DNA of 64,000 bases from Akkermansiaceae bacterium (GTDB taxonomy: Bacteria; Verrucomicrobiota; Verrucomicrobiia; Verrucomicrobiales; Akkermansiaceae). The stretch is from the NCBI GenBank assembly GCA_029253285.1, contig JAQWZU010000141.1:27922-91921 (forward strand). The letters run 5' to 3'. The position numbers were made by a program, and so were the translations under genes. The notes beneath the pieces were generated by a model, which had not been told where the DNA came from, ran no database searches, and saw only the letters and a program-made list of their open reading frames with translations. Below, in pieces: positions 26,888 to 35,321 of this stretch; positions within the stretch are counted from its first letter, which is position 1; each line of letters opens with the position of its first letter.

Positions 26888-29107
26888 TCAATCCGACTTC
26901 ACGGTCAAACCACCTGTTTTTGACTCAACGACTCCCCCATCCGAGAAACGCACGGTGAGAGGCGTTTCCTCGAAGTTGTAAACGACGTAGGTTTTCTTCC
27001 CGCCTTTCTTAAAGACATTCACATAGGGATGATTAGCTGTGACCGAGGCATCATTCTGCCCAAAATGATCGAGGGTATTAAGCCAGTGATACATAAAGGC
27101 ATGGGTATTGCCTCCTTCAAGACTGCAGTCCGGAGTCGTATCGAGATATTTCACCGCCGGAGCCGGATCATTGAGCGCTCCAAACATCGCCACCAGATCA
27201 CCCCAACCATTGTTGTAGTCTGCGCCCTTCTCCCGTTTCTCGACAATGCGGTCGTGGTTCCTTTTTACGTAGCCCGGGAAACGTCCCATATAGATTGAAG
27301 CGGGAGTAAAGGGCAGCCAATTGATCCCGTGAATGCAATCGATGTCTCCTGAAAACCAGGTCGCGAACGCACCCTTGCCTCCCCAAATCATACCGAGTGC
27401 AACGTTGGGAAAATCCTTAGGGAAATTCGTTCCTGAAACGTCAAACCAATACTCTTCTACTGCGGTCCGCTCGGTATTGTAGAGATAAATCCCGAGATCC
27501 CTCGCCACATCGTCACCGATAGCCTCGCCCCACAACATCATGCCATACCAGGCGTTCATTGATTCAGAGGACGACTCCTGATTGTTCCCGTCACCAAACT
27601 TAGCATGGCCCGAAGCCCAGGAATGCCCGGCATAGATATCGAAACACCGGAGATATGGGAAAAGCGCATCGTCTTTCTTTGGCGAGGCAATATCACGAAT
27701 CAAGAGGTTCACCATCGGCCGCCATTTCCTTGCCCATGCGGAATCGAACCGGGCCACTTCAGCTGCGGCCCGGAGAAAATATCCGTAGTGAAAATGATGA
27801 TCATTCAATTGCGAATCACTTCCGTACGACGGTTTACTTCCAATGAGGCTCCCCCAATTGGCATCATAGTAGAACAGAGGAGCCTTCTCACCCGGACTCG
27901 CAGTAAACCAGTTCTCAAGACGAGATTTGATTTCGTCGACGAATTGAGTCTGTAATTCCTCTTCGCCAATGACTTCGGCAATCCCACTCAAGGTGGCCAG
28001 CTTTCCAAGATGCTTTCCCTCCCAATAAGTATCGCCAAAGTCCGTTTTCTTTTTGGCCGCTTCAGCCGTCAAATAACCTTTCATTCTCACAAGATCGGGA
28101 ATCCCTTCTTTAGGAAACATCGGAAGCAGCCCCTGTATGGGGACTGCTGTTTCAAAAGAACTGCCCATAGCGACCTTCATCGCACCACGCACCGATCGGT
28201 AACTCATCGAGGTCAAAGGTGTAGAGGTATACTTCCATTGGTGAGGATAAAGCGCAAAGATTGTCCCCTCGCTCTTGCCTTCCAATTTCTTTGTTTCGAC
28301 CTCGTAAATCGACGAAAGAATGCCCTTCTCATGAGACGAACTGACCTTGGTCGTCACAACATGGTTGTGGGCATATTGGGTGAAAGCCCCAAGGGTCGCA
28401 GGTTCCTTATCTGGCAGAAGCGCTACCGAGAAGTATCCTTTCGATCCCTCGTTTTCATAGACCGTCTCCTCTCCCAGCCATTTTGAACCACTCGCGCCAA
28501 AAATTCCGTAGTGATTTCCCCGCACCGTGATTCCCAGGACACTCTCTCCCTGCTTTCCGGACCAAATGATCGGCTTGTGGGCAAAACGAATCAACGGATT
28601 GCCGCCACTGATCTTTCCATACACAAACGGGCTTCCATGACCGAAGGTCAGTTGCATCTTAGCCTCCCCCTCCTGCACTTCAGTGGTGATCATCCATGCG
28701 GAATATTCAGCCAAACGGGTTTCGGTAAATTTTGCGGAGGAAGAATGCCCGATGACAAAATCGCCCCCCTTGGACACACCACCGCCCATGATATTTCCCG
28801 ACCTCCCATCGATTCCCGCTCCGGGATAAGTCACCGCCATCCCTCCTCCATGACACACCATCGCCAGAGGATGAGGGAAAAGGTTTTGCGAATGCTTCTC
28901 CCAAACCACCGAACTCCACCATTGATTGGTCGGCGTTGCCCCCTTAAGCGATTTCACTTTATAAATCTCCCGTGGTAATGGCTCACATCCCTCCGGACGT
29001 TGCGCCGTATAACTTCCCGGCCCGATCTTTATAAAATCATCCGCCTTTAACCCCACATGAGTTACCCCTAACAATCCGACAAGCCTGATGAGAACGATCA
29101 TTCGCAT
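26888..29107 (-). CDS. Secreted GH81 endo-beta-1,3-glucanase
   Basis: 739 residues. Hydrolyses internal beta-1,3-glucosidic bonds of laminarin or callose-type glucans. Signal peptide about 1-21 (MIVLIRLVGLLGVTHVGLKA). GH81 N-terminal beta-sandwich with ATPTNQWWSSVVWEK and PHPLAM (55-82); (alpha/alpha)6 catalytic region with SQLNDHHFHYGYFLRAAA (432-449) and FDIYAGHSWASGHAKFGDGN then NQESSSESMNAWYG (489-522). Glu511 and Glu515 are the expected catalytic glutamates. No carbohydrate-binding or anchoring module is attached. Divergent from the LacI-type gene, with a candidate operator between. Confidence 0.93.
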   Translation of the reverse strand: MRMIVLIRLVGLLGVTHVGLKADDFIKIGPGSYTAQRPEGCEPLPREIYKVKSLKGATPTNQWWSSVVWEKHSQNLFPHPLAMVCHGGGMAVTYPGAGIDGRSGNIMGGGVSKGGDFVIGHSSSAKFTETRLAEYSAWMITTEVQEGEAKMQLTFGHGSPFVYGKISGGNPLIRFAHKPIIWSGKQGESVLGITVRGNHYGIFGASGSKWLGEETVYENEGSKGYFSVALLPDKEPATLGAFTQYAHNHVVTTKVSSSHEKGILSSIYEVETKKLEGKSEGTIFALYPHQWKYTSTPLTSMSYRSVRGAMKVAMGSSFETAVPIQGLLPMFPKEGIPDLVRMKGYLTAEAAKKKTDFGDTYWEGKHLGKLATLSGIAEVIGEEELQTQFVDEIKSRLENWFTASPGEKAPLFYYDANWGSLIGSKPSYGSDSQLNDHHFHYGYFLRAAAEVARFDSAWARKWRPMVNLLIRDIASPKKDDALFPYLRCFDIYAGHSWASGHAKFGDGNNQESSSESMNAWYGMMLWGEAIGDDVARDLGIYLYNTERTAVEEYWFDVSGTNFPKDFPNVALGMIWGGKGAFATWFSGDIDCIHGINWLPFTPASIYMGRFPGYVKRNHDRIVEKREKGADYNNGWGDLVAMFGALNDPAPAVKYLDTTPDCSLEGGNTHAFMYHWLNTLDHFGQNDASVTANHPYVNVFKKGGKKTYVVYNFEETPLTVRFSDGGVVESKTGGLTVKSD

Positions 29108-29144
29108 GATCTCTTCTACGACTCACCACGGAAGATTCAATCAA

Positions 29145-29165
29145 TTTTGTTGCATTATTTTGCAT
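29145..29165 (-). promoter_or_regulatory. Candidate operator A: 10-bp-period direct repeat (GH81/LacI intergenic)
   Basis: Read on the minus strand: ATGCAAAATAATGCAACA, two ATGCAA half-sites ten bases apart. It begins 38 bp upstream of the GH81 start. The same arrangement recurs at 35178, 35247 and 37310, all inside this glucan locus. Confidence 0.55.
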
Positions 29166-29198
29166 TCGTGAACTCCTTATTCAATTCCAAGTATGATC

Positions 29199-29230
29199 CC
29201 TTGATTCTTGCCATTCCAGTTCAATCAAGG
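29199..29230. promoter_or_regulatory. Inverted repeat upstream of the LacI-type regulator gene
   Basis: CCTTGATT (29199-29206) and AATCAAGG (29223-29230) are perfect 8-bp inverted arms separated by 16 nt, ending 23 bp before the regulator start. It may be an autoregulatory operator or a 5' leader hairpin. Single copy in the window. Confidence 0.35.
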
Positions 29231-29253
29231 CATCCATTGCCCACACAAAACGG

Positions 29254-30315
29254 ATGGCAGGAGTAAACCAACAAGAGATCGCGGATCGTCTCGGACTTTC
29301 GAAAGCAACTGTTTCGAGATGTTTCACCAATCACGCCGGCATCAGCGCCGTCACTCGCGCCAAGGTTTTCCAACTGGCCGCGGAGCTTGGTTACACTCAC
29401 CTGGAAAGCCGAAGCAAGAAGGCTCAGAAAAAAGCCAAGAGGAAGCCCACCAATTTTTCAGTCCTGATCTGCACCGATACCGACGAGTATTTTCGCGAGG
29501 ACTACGAAAGCCCCGGAGAGCAAATCCTGGCCGGAGTCTCTGAGTATGCCCAACTCAACAACGCCCAGGTCGATGTGCATTTCATCCCACCCAATGTCAC
29601 CGGAATCGACGATCCGGCTTTCAAAAAAATCAAAGGCCTCAAGGACCGCCAGTCCCGGGGAATCTTCCTCATTTACCCTTTTCCTTCCCCCATTATCGAC
29701 GAACTTTCGGTGCGCTTTCCGCTTATCTCCCTGATCGATCAGGTTCAACAGCACAGCATCGACTGTGTCGACGTCGACCACTTCGACGGCATCTCCACCG
29801 TCGTAGACCATCTTGTCGAGCAAGGCCACGAGCGGATCGGGTTTTACACCAGGGCCTATCCTGTCGACGCAAGTTGGTCCTTCCGACGCTACAGTGCCTT
29901 CCTTGAAAAAATGGCCCGCCTAAAACTCAAGGCAACTCAAAAGGACACCATCGGTATTTATCCCCGAGCTTTCCCCGATGTCGCCAAGGGAATCGAAGAA
30001 GCCGCCGAACGCACCCGCCAGGGAGTGACCGCGTGGGTGTGTGCAGCCGACCATCAGGCCTACGACCTCATCAACGACTTCAAGAAGCGCGGACTCAAGG
30101 TTCCCAGGGACGTCTCCGTCACCGGATTCGATGGTATTCAGCAACCCGGGGCCACTCCCTCGCTGACCACGATCAAAATCCCCTTCCGCTCCATCGGGAT
30201 GACCGGAGCAGAACGACTCGCCACCAGAATACGCAAACGCTTCGGCGAAAAACAGCACATCTATATCGCCGGAGACCTCCAAGAGGGGAAATCGGTGGGG
30301 CCTCCGAGGGTCTAG
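29254..30315 (+). CDS. LacI-family transcriptional regulator
   Basis: 353 residues. N-terminal LacI helix-turn-helix (residues 4-50: QQEIADRLGLSKATVSRCFTN, then AGISAVTRAKVFQLAAELGY), a basic linker (KKAQKKAKRK), and a periplasmic-binding-protein-like effector domain (FSVLICTDTDEYF..., VPRDVSVTGFDG near the end). It probably senses a glucose-containing oligosaccharide and controls the flanking GH81, phosphorylase and symporter genes (inference from context). Its stop overlaps the stop of the convergent symporter gene in the palindrome CTAG (30312-30315). Confidence 0.88.
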   Translation: MAGVNQQEIADRLGLSKATVSRCFTNHAGISAVTRAKVFQLAAELGYTHLESRSKKAQKKAKRKPTNFSVLICTDTDEYFREDYESPGEQILAGVSEYAQLNNAQVDVHFIPPNVTGIDDPAFKKIKGLKDRQSRGIFLIYPFPSPIIDELSVRFPLISLIDQVQQHSIDCVDVDHFDGISTVVDHLVEQGHERIGFYTRAYPVDASWSFRRYSAFLEKMARLKLKATQKDTIGIYPRAFPDVAKGIEEAAERTRQGVTAWVCAADHQAYDLINDFKKRGLKVPRDVSVTGFDGIQQPGATPSLTTIKIPFRSIGMTGAERLATRIRKRFGEKQHIYIAGDLQEGKSVGPPRV

Positions 30316-31691
30316 CTCTCTTTCCGGCGCGCTTCGAGCTCCTTGGCGATCTCGTCGACTTGCTTATCAGTGAGGGGATACCAGAACAGCGCGATACCCG
30401 AGAGAATCGTCAGCACGCCTGGAAATACCGAGAACATAAGCAGGATTCCATTCGCAGAAGTTTCCGACTGTACTTCATTGGCAACATATCCGTAGTATGC
30501 CAGTAGGATTCCCACCATCGAGCCTCCGACGGCGAGGCCAACTTTTTGAACAAACATCGCGATGGAAAAGGTCAACGCGGTAATTCGGCGACCAAACTTC
30601 CACTCTCCGTAATCAACAACATCGGTATAGATCGCCCAGACCAGCACTGGCATCGGTCCAGCTACAAAGGCTGAAAAAATATTCAGCCAAAATATCGCCT
30701 CGAAGTTGCTCGCAGGGACAAAATAAAAGGCAATCACCGAAAAGGCATTCAACATCGTCATTCCGATCAGGGCATTCCTCTTCCCAAAACGCTTCTTGAG
30801 TGGCTGGGTCATCAGAATTCCGATCAACAAAGCGATCGGAGCTGTGGAATAGAAAATGGAAATTCGATCCAATCCCAGCATATAGGTATCACTACTGTAA
30901 TTGGCGATATACTTTAAATACGGATAGGTAATTCCCCACCGCAATCCCGAAAATGTCAGGGTGATAAAAGCAACCACCAACATCACAACCAAAGGTCTGT
31001 TTTGAGCCAAAAATACGACGTCCTTCCCAAAATGTGACCGCTCCTCTTTGGGAGGGGTAATACGCTCCCGAGTGGTGGCGAAGGTATACAAAAATAAGAT
31101 CGTCGCCATGGCCGCAAAAACCCCCATGGCAACCCGCCAGGCATCAGGATTATCCCGACCCCCGAATTTATAAAGCATCGGAAATAGAGCTAAACCGATG
31201 ATCACCTGCGCGGAGAAAGCTCCTGCAAATCGAAATTTCGAAAGCGATGTCCGCTCTTCGGGATCCGAAGTAATGGTTCCCATCATAGCTGAATAAGGCA
31301 CATTAATCGCGGTGTAGACTGTCATCAGGGCGATATAAGTGACATACGCAAAAATCAGCTTTCCGGTAGGATCCAAATCTGGACCTAAAAATGTCAGGTA
31401 TCCAATCAATCCATATGGGATCGCAATCCATAGCAAATATGGCCGGTATCTGCCAAATCGAGTCTCCGTGCGATCAGCCAATCCACCCATAAGAGGGTCA
31501 GAGATGGCATCCCAAATTCGAGCCACCAAATACAAGGTGCCCACCGCAAGAGGATCCAAGCCCATCACGTCGGTAAAGTAGGTAATGAGAAACGCGTTCA
31601 CGATGTGGAACACGAAGTTCGACGCGGTATCCCCGAGTCCGTAGCCGATTTTCTCTTTTACGGAGAGCTTGTTGGAAGGTTGAGAAGTCAT
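30312..31691 (-). CDS. GPH-family (MelB-like) sugar:cation symporter
   Basis: 459 residues with about 12 membrane segments, inner-membrane MFS transporter. The N-terminus SVKEKIGYGLGDTASNFVFH is diagnostic of the glycoside-pentoside-hexuronide (GPH) family, as is ADRTETRFGRYRPYLLW in the loop after helix 2-3. It would bring oligosaccharides or glucosides into the cytoplasm with Na+ or H+. It starts 11 nt after the stop of the large phosphorylase-like gene, so the two form an operon. No ribosome site is visible before ATG (TAAAAAAATATG). Confidence 0.92.
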   Translation of the reverse strand: MTSQPSNKLSVKEKIGYGLGDTASNFVFHIVNAFLITYFTDVMGLDPLAVGTLYLVARIWDAISDPLMGGLADRTETRFGRYRPYLLWIAIPYGLIGYLTFLGPDLDPTGKLIFAYVTYIALMTVYTAINVPYSAMMGTITSDPEERTSLSKFRFAGAFSAQVIIGLALFPMLYKFGGRDNPDAWRVAMGVFAAMATILFLYTFATTRERITPPKEERSHFGKDVVFLAQNRPLVVMLVVAFITLTFSGLRWGITYPYLKYIANYSSDTYMLGLDRISIFYSTAPIALLIGILMTQPLKKRFGKRNALIGMTMLNAFSVIAFYFVPASNFEAIFWLNIFSAFVAGPMPVLVWAIYTDVVDYGEWKFGRRITALTFSIAMFVQKVGLAVGGSMVGILLAYYGYVANEVQSETSANGILLMFSVFPGVLTILSGIALFWYPLTDKQVDEIAKELEARRKES

Positions 31692-31702
31692 ATTTTTTTA
31701 GG

Positions 31703-34700
31703 TTAGTAGATCAGCCAGCTTGCTGGCACTTGCACGTCGATGGATGAAATTTTACCAGAGCGGCTAAGGATTTCCGAACTTGTTTCGTAGTCTAGAATAC
31801 CGTCGAAAGCTTTTTCTTCGCCGGTGGAATATCGCACCCTCACAAGCACGCCTTCAGCGTTCACATTGCGATGGTAAGTCACGGGAGTCCCCGCAAAGGT
31901 AAACTTGATCGTATCAGCAGGAATTGCATCGTGATCTGGACCGGCCCCCAAGCCCTCAAATTCAGCACTTCTCAAAAGACGAGGACGAAAAGCCAGCTGC
32001 CCCTCGATAAAGTCGACCCCAAGCTCACCGAGACGACACAAGATCCCCTCCTTCACCTGACCTGTCAGACCGGGCTGTTGTGCCCCGGCTTGTCCGGAGC
32101 TGTGAGAGTAGGGCTCAGCTGGGAATGCTCCGTATTGCCCGGGAGATTGACGATAGCCCAATCCGGCTTGCACCGAAAAGTAGGCCCCGGCAAATCGACG
32201 AAGTGTCTCGGCATCCGCTCCTTGTTCTATGGCTTCAAAAGTCACCTCCTGGGCGGCCACCATCAGCTTGGAAACCATGTGCCAATAAACACATCCCAAA
32301 CCCTCGTATCCAAACATCGAGCCGCTTCGACCAGTGAACATTTGATGCTGGAAAATACTTTCATAGAGCGCTTCGATTTCAATTTGGTCTTTAGAAGAGA
32401 GCTCCTCAATAGCATTCATCGCTCCAGTCAATTCGTAGCCATTTGTCAGGGAATGATGGAAGCGATAACCTCCTTCCGGATCTCTCACCACAAGACGCTC
32501 ATCTTCGTTCGCGATCATTTCCCCAAGCGCCTCCACCTTGGTCACCTGGTCTTCGCCAAGGTGATTCATTTCCATGAATCGGGGCAATTCGCGATCAGGA
32601 TAAAGCAAATAGGTTGGATGACGTTGCGAACGAAGGTCACTCGAAGGAAGGGCTTCAAGCAAAGCCAGCGACTCATCAGAATCGAGACAACCGGAACTCA
32701 AAACAGCAACCTGCCCTTCCAGCATTACCGGAAGACGACGGAGTCCCATCGTCTTTTCCTCACGCCCAATCTCAAGGACATTGTATGCATGCCACAGTCC
32801 ATCCTTGCGCTGATTGCTTTGTAAGACCTGCTCGATCGCACCTTGGGAATGATCCAGAAACTCTCGCACTGAATTCGTCGCATAGGGCACCGGTTCCTGA
32901 TCTTCCGGATGAACAACCTCACTACGATATTGCTCAAGGGCGAGGCCTACTTCCTCCACGAGAGAATAAACTCCCTCTTGGTTATTAAGATCCTGTTTCT
33001 GCCATCCCGCACCGGAAAAGGCTTTGCTCATCGCTTGAATCAAACGCACCAATGGACGGGAAATGAGGAGCTCTTCCGGGCTTCCATCACCCAGCAGATC
33101 CTTAAGAAATTTCACATAACGCAAAAGGTAACCCGTGGTCACCACGGAAAGGCCACATCCTGCGAGAGCATTGTTGGCATCATTCCATTCGGGCTTCTGG
33201 GTATTCATCCAGACTCCACCTCCGGGAACAAGGTTCGCCAGCTTTACGATCGCCGGAATAAGTAGCTTCTCCGTCAAAGTTGCCCTTACCAATTCCCCCG
33301 ATGAATTTCTCAGCAAAAGCCCATCGGCTCCGACTTCTTCTTTCAAGGACATCAACTTCTGATGACGCTCGACATCGAACTCCAACGTGTCGCGTGGATC
33401 GGTCACGATGTCGGCCCAAGACTTCAGACGATAAGGCACATCAGCAAAAACATAAGCCGGGGAATTCAAGCGCTCCGCCAATCGATCAGGTCGAATTTTG
33501 GCTTCCATTTCCAGGAGCTTGAGCAAGTAAATGATCTGATGATCCCCCCAATAACCAATTGAGACCCAGGGGTCATCCTCATCCGGGGCTTCCCAATCAA
33601 TTCCTTTCGAAGTAATCCGGTAAGGATTGTAACCATCGATCGTAGAGGCATTGAGGAACTTGGAAATGAACCCATCGACAAAATCGGGATAACTCCAGGC
33701 AAGGGCTTCCCAGTTTTGGAAGATGTCGCGCCAGTTCCCCTCGAAATGATGCACCGCTTCTCCCGCCTCATCTTTCACGCGAATATCGAATTGGTTCCAC
33801 GGTCGGCTCGGATCGCCATGTCGACGACTCAACACGAGAGGCAAATATTCCTCTGCCAAACGAATCAAATCGGCATCACCCAGTGAAGAAGCCAGCGTCA
33901 ATAACTGACTCCGCTCAAGCACCTCGGGCAAGTCATTCAACGCTTCACCATGCAACTCGATCAACTTGCCATGATGCACTTCGAGGTAACTCAAAAACTG
34001 CTCTTTACGAAAGGTCGCTCCCCTCTCGGGAACACCTCCCCGCAGAACATTACAAAGAACATTGTAGTAGTGATAAAGCGCGGTATCCCGGTCGGCGGTT
34101 TCTTGAAAGCCATCTGAAGAAGCCACAACCTCCCGCAAACTTTCACGTCCTTCCTGCAAATCAGATTCCAACCCGGCACACAAGTGATCGGGGTCTGCAA
34201 GACTCTGCCTGAGTTCCGCAATTTCAATCTGGCTCTGCTCGATCTCTGCCACCATCATCCACTCACGGGACTCTCCCGGCTCAAGCGTCATCTCACCCGC
34301 CAGGAACAATCCACCTCTCTTGGCACGCGCCCGTTCGGGGGCCGCAGGAGACTTGCCTTGCAAAAACTTTTCGGCATCCCGACGACAGAGAAAGCGTTGC
34401 GCCTCCTCAAAACCCTGCGTCCACACCGTGGTAGCCTGAAGACACTCCAGAGGAATTGGCGCGTCCACAATCCCCGACGCCAATCGATGCACGAGCAAGC
34501 GCCCGTCGCATTCCAATTCGCTCATCTTATAGGCATCGGCCAGGCAGCTGTATTGCAACTGCATCCTGCTATCGATACCGGACGGAAGAAAATTGTCCAA
34601 GCCATCGACGAGCTTCATCGATCTCACCTCATTACCTTCGTTGCTGATTTTGACTTTTCGAACAAAGCCAAAGCGATCCGAGAGCATCCAGCGATAACTC

Positions 34701-35128
34701 ACGCGTATGCCCAGCTCTTCGTGAACCTCATCGAACATCAGCTCATCGCCCAGCGCACTCTTCAAGAGACGTCGTTTGATCGGCGCCAGGTGCGCAATCG
34801 AGGGACGAAAAGGATTCCACAGCTGACCTTCGGAAGCAATCGCAGTCCAGGGTCCGGTGTTGTTCCAGTTATCGATAATCTTGTCGACGGTGTAGTAGGG
34901 AAAGAGAGCGGATTCCGGCGAGCGCCTTCCCGCACAAGGGGCGCCATCGCTACTACAGAAAAACCACTGCTCCCCCGCGCTGACGATATTGAGAAAGAAA
35001 GGATCAAACGACTCCATCCCATCAATCACCACATATTCCCGCCCCGATTCCACAACCCATTGATTGGCAGACGAAAAGTCTGCCTCGGGAACTATTCTGT
35101 CAGAAGATTTCATCTCTGTCGCCGTCAT
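31703..35128 (-). CDS. GH94-clan glycoside phosphorylase-like protein (probable beta-1,3-glucan phosphorylase, GH161/GH149-like)
   Basis: 1141 residues from ATG 35128 (a GTG one codon upstream, or ATG 35113, are alternatives), with no signal peptide, so cytoplasmic. N-terminal beta-sandwich, then an (alpha/alpha)6 barrel. HFEGNWRDIFQNWEALAWSYP (about 462), DGYNPYRITSKGIDWE, PWVSIGYWGDHQIIYLLKLLE (521-541) and PEWNDANNAL (647-656) follow the motif order of cellobiose/laminaribiose phosphorylases, where the WND Asp acts as the general acid. Length and the YWGDHQ block fit the 1100-residue beta-1,3-oligoglucan phosphorylase families GH149/GH161 better than the 800-residue GH94. Would convert imported beta-1,3-glucan oligosaccharides plus phosphate to glucose-1-phosphate. 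Family-level assignment is from memory of motifs. Confidence 0.72.
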   Translation of the reverse strand: MTATEMKSSDRIVPEADFSSANQWVVESGREYVVIDGMESFDPFFLNIVSAGEQWFFCSSDGAPCAGRRSPESALFPYYTVDKIIDNWNNTGPWTAIASEGQLWNPFRPSIAHLAPIKRRLLKSALGDELMFDEVHEELGIRVSYRWMLSDRFGFVRKVKISNEGNEVRSMKLVDGLDNFLPSGIDSRMQLQYSCLADAYKMSELECDGRLLVHRLASGIVDAPIPLECLQATTVWTQGFEEAQRFLCRRDAEKFLQGKSPAAPERARAKRGGLFLAGEMTLEPGESREWMMVAEIEQSQIEIAELRQSLADPDHLCAGLESDLQEGRESLREVVASSDGFQETADRDTALYHYYNVLCNVLRGGVPERGATFRKEQFLSYLEVHHGKLIELHGEALNDLPEVLERSQLLTLASSLGDADLIRLAEEYLPLVLSRRHGDPSRPWNQFDIRVKDEAGEAVHHFEGNWRDIFQNWEALAWSYPDFVDGFISKFLNASTIDGYNPYRITSKGIDWEAPDEDDPWVSIGYWGDHQIIYLLKLLEMEAKIRPDRLAERLNSPAYVFADVPYRLKSWADIVTDPRDTLEFDVERHQKLMSLKEEVGADGLLLRNSSGELVRATLTEKLLIPAIVKLANLVPGGGVWMNTQKPEWNDANNALAGCGLSVVTTGYLLRYVKFLKDLLGDGSPEELLISRPLVRLIQAMSKAFSGAGWQKQDLNNQEGVYSLVEEVGLALEQYRSEVVHPEDQEPVPYATNSVREFLDHSQGAIEQVLQSNQRKDGLWHAYNVLEIGREEKTMGLRRLPVMLEGQVAVLSSGCLDSDESLALLEALPSSDLRSQRHPTYLLYPDRELPRFMEMNHLGEDQVTKVEALGEMIANEDERLVVRDPEGGYRFHHSLTNGYELTGAMNAIEELSSKDQIEIEALYESIFQHQMFTGRSGSMFGYEGLGCVYWHMVSKLMVAAQEVTFEAIEQGADAETLRRFAGAYFSVQAGLGYRQSPGQYGAFPAEPYSHSSGQAGAQQPGLTGQVKEGILCRLGELGVDFIEGQLAFRPRLLRSAEFEGLGAGPDHDAIPADTIKFTFAGTPVTYHRNVNAEGVLVRVRYSTGEEKAFDGILDYETSSEILSRSGKISSIDVQVPASWLIY

Positions 35129-35177
35129 CACTATTCACTCTGTTTGGACCATCAGGACCAAAGACCTCGCCTAAATC

Positions 35178-35195
35178 ATGTAACTTTATGCAACA
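35178..35195 (+). promoter_or_regulatory. Candidate operator B: 10-bp-period direct repeat
   Basis: ATGTAACTTTATGCAACA: half-sites ATGTAA and ATGCAA ten bases apart. It is 50 bp upstream of the phosphorylase start (divergent, minus) and 127 bp upstream of the secreted binding-protein gene (plus). Confidence 0.5.
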
Positions 35196-35246
35196 GTAGA
35201 GCGAGGAGCTAAGACAGCAAGCGCAAAACGACCACTTGGAATTTCG

Positions 35247-35266
35247 ATGCAATTTAATGCAATAAT
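35247..35266 (+). promoter_or_regulatory. Candidate operator C: 10-bp-period direct repeat
   Basis: ATGCAATTTAATGCAATAAT: two perfect ATGCAA half-sites ten bases apart, with another TTGTAA at 35270. It lies 55 bp upstream of the start of the carbohydrate-binding-like protein. Best-conserved copy of the four. Confidence 0.6.
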
Positions 35267-35321
35267 CACTTGTAATATTTTAGGCTTCGCGCAGCTTTCC
35301 AGCCGAACTTACGAACAAACC

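Noticed and set aside
29145..29165. Direct repeat read as a classical LacI palindrome
   Set aside because: The half-sites are in the same orientation in all four copies, and there is no central CG or dyad symmetry.
34184..35212. 342-codon plus-strand frame opposite the phosphorylase-like gene
   Set aside because: No domain features; the minus strand shows phosphorylase motifs throughout.
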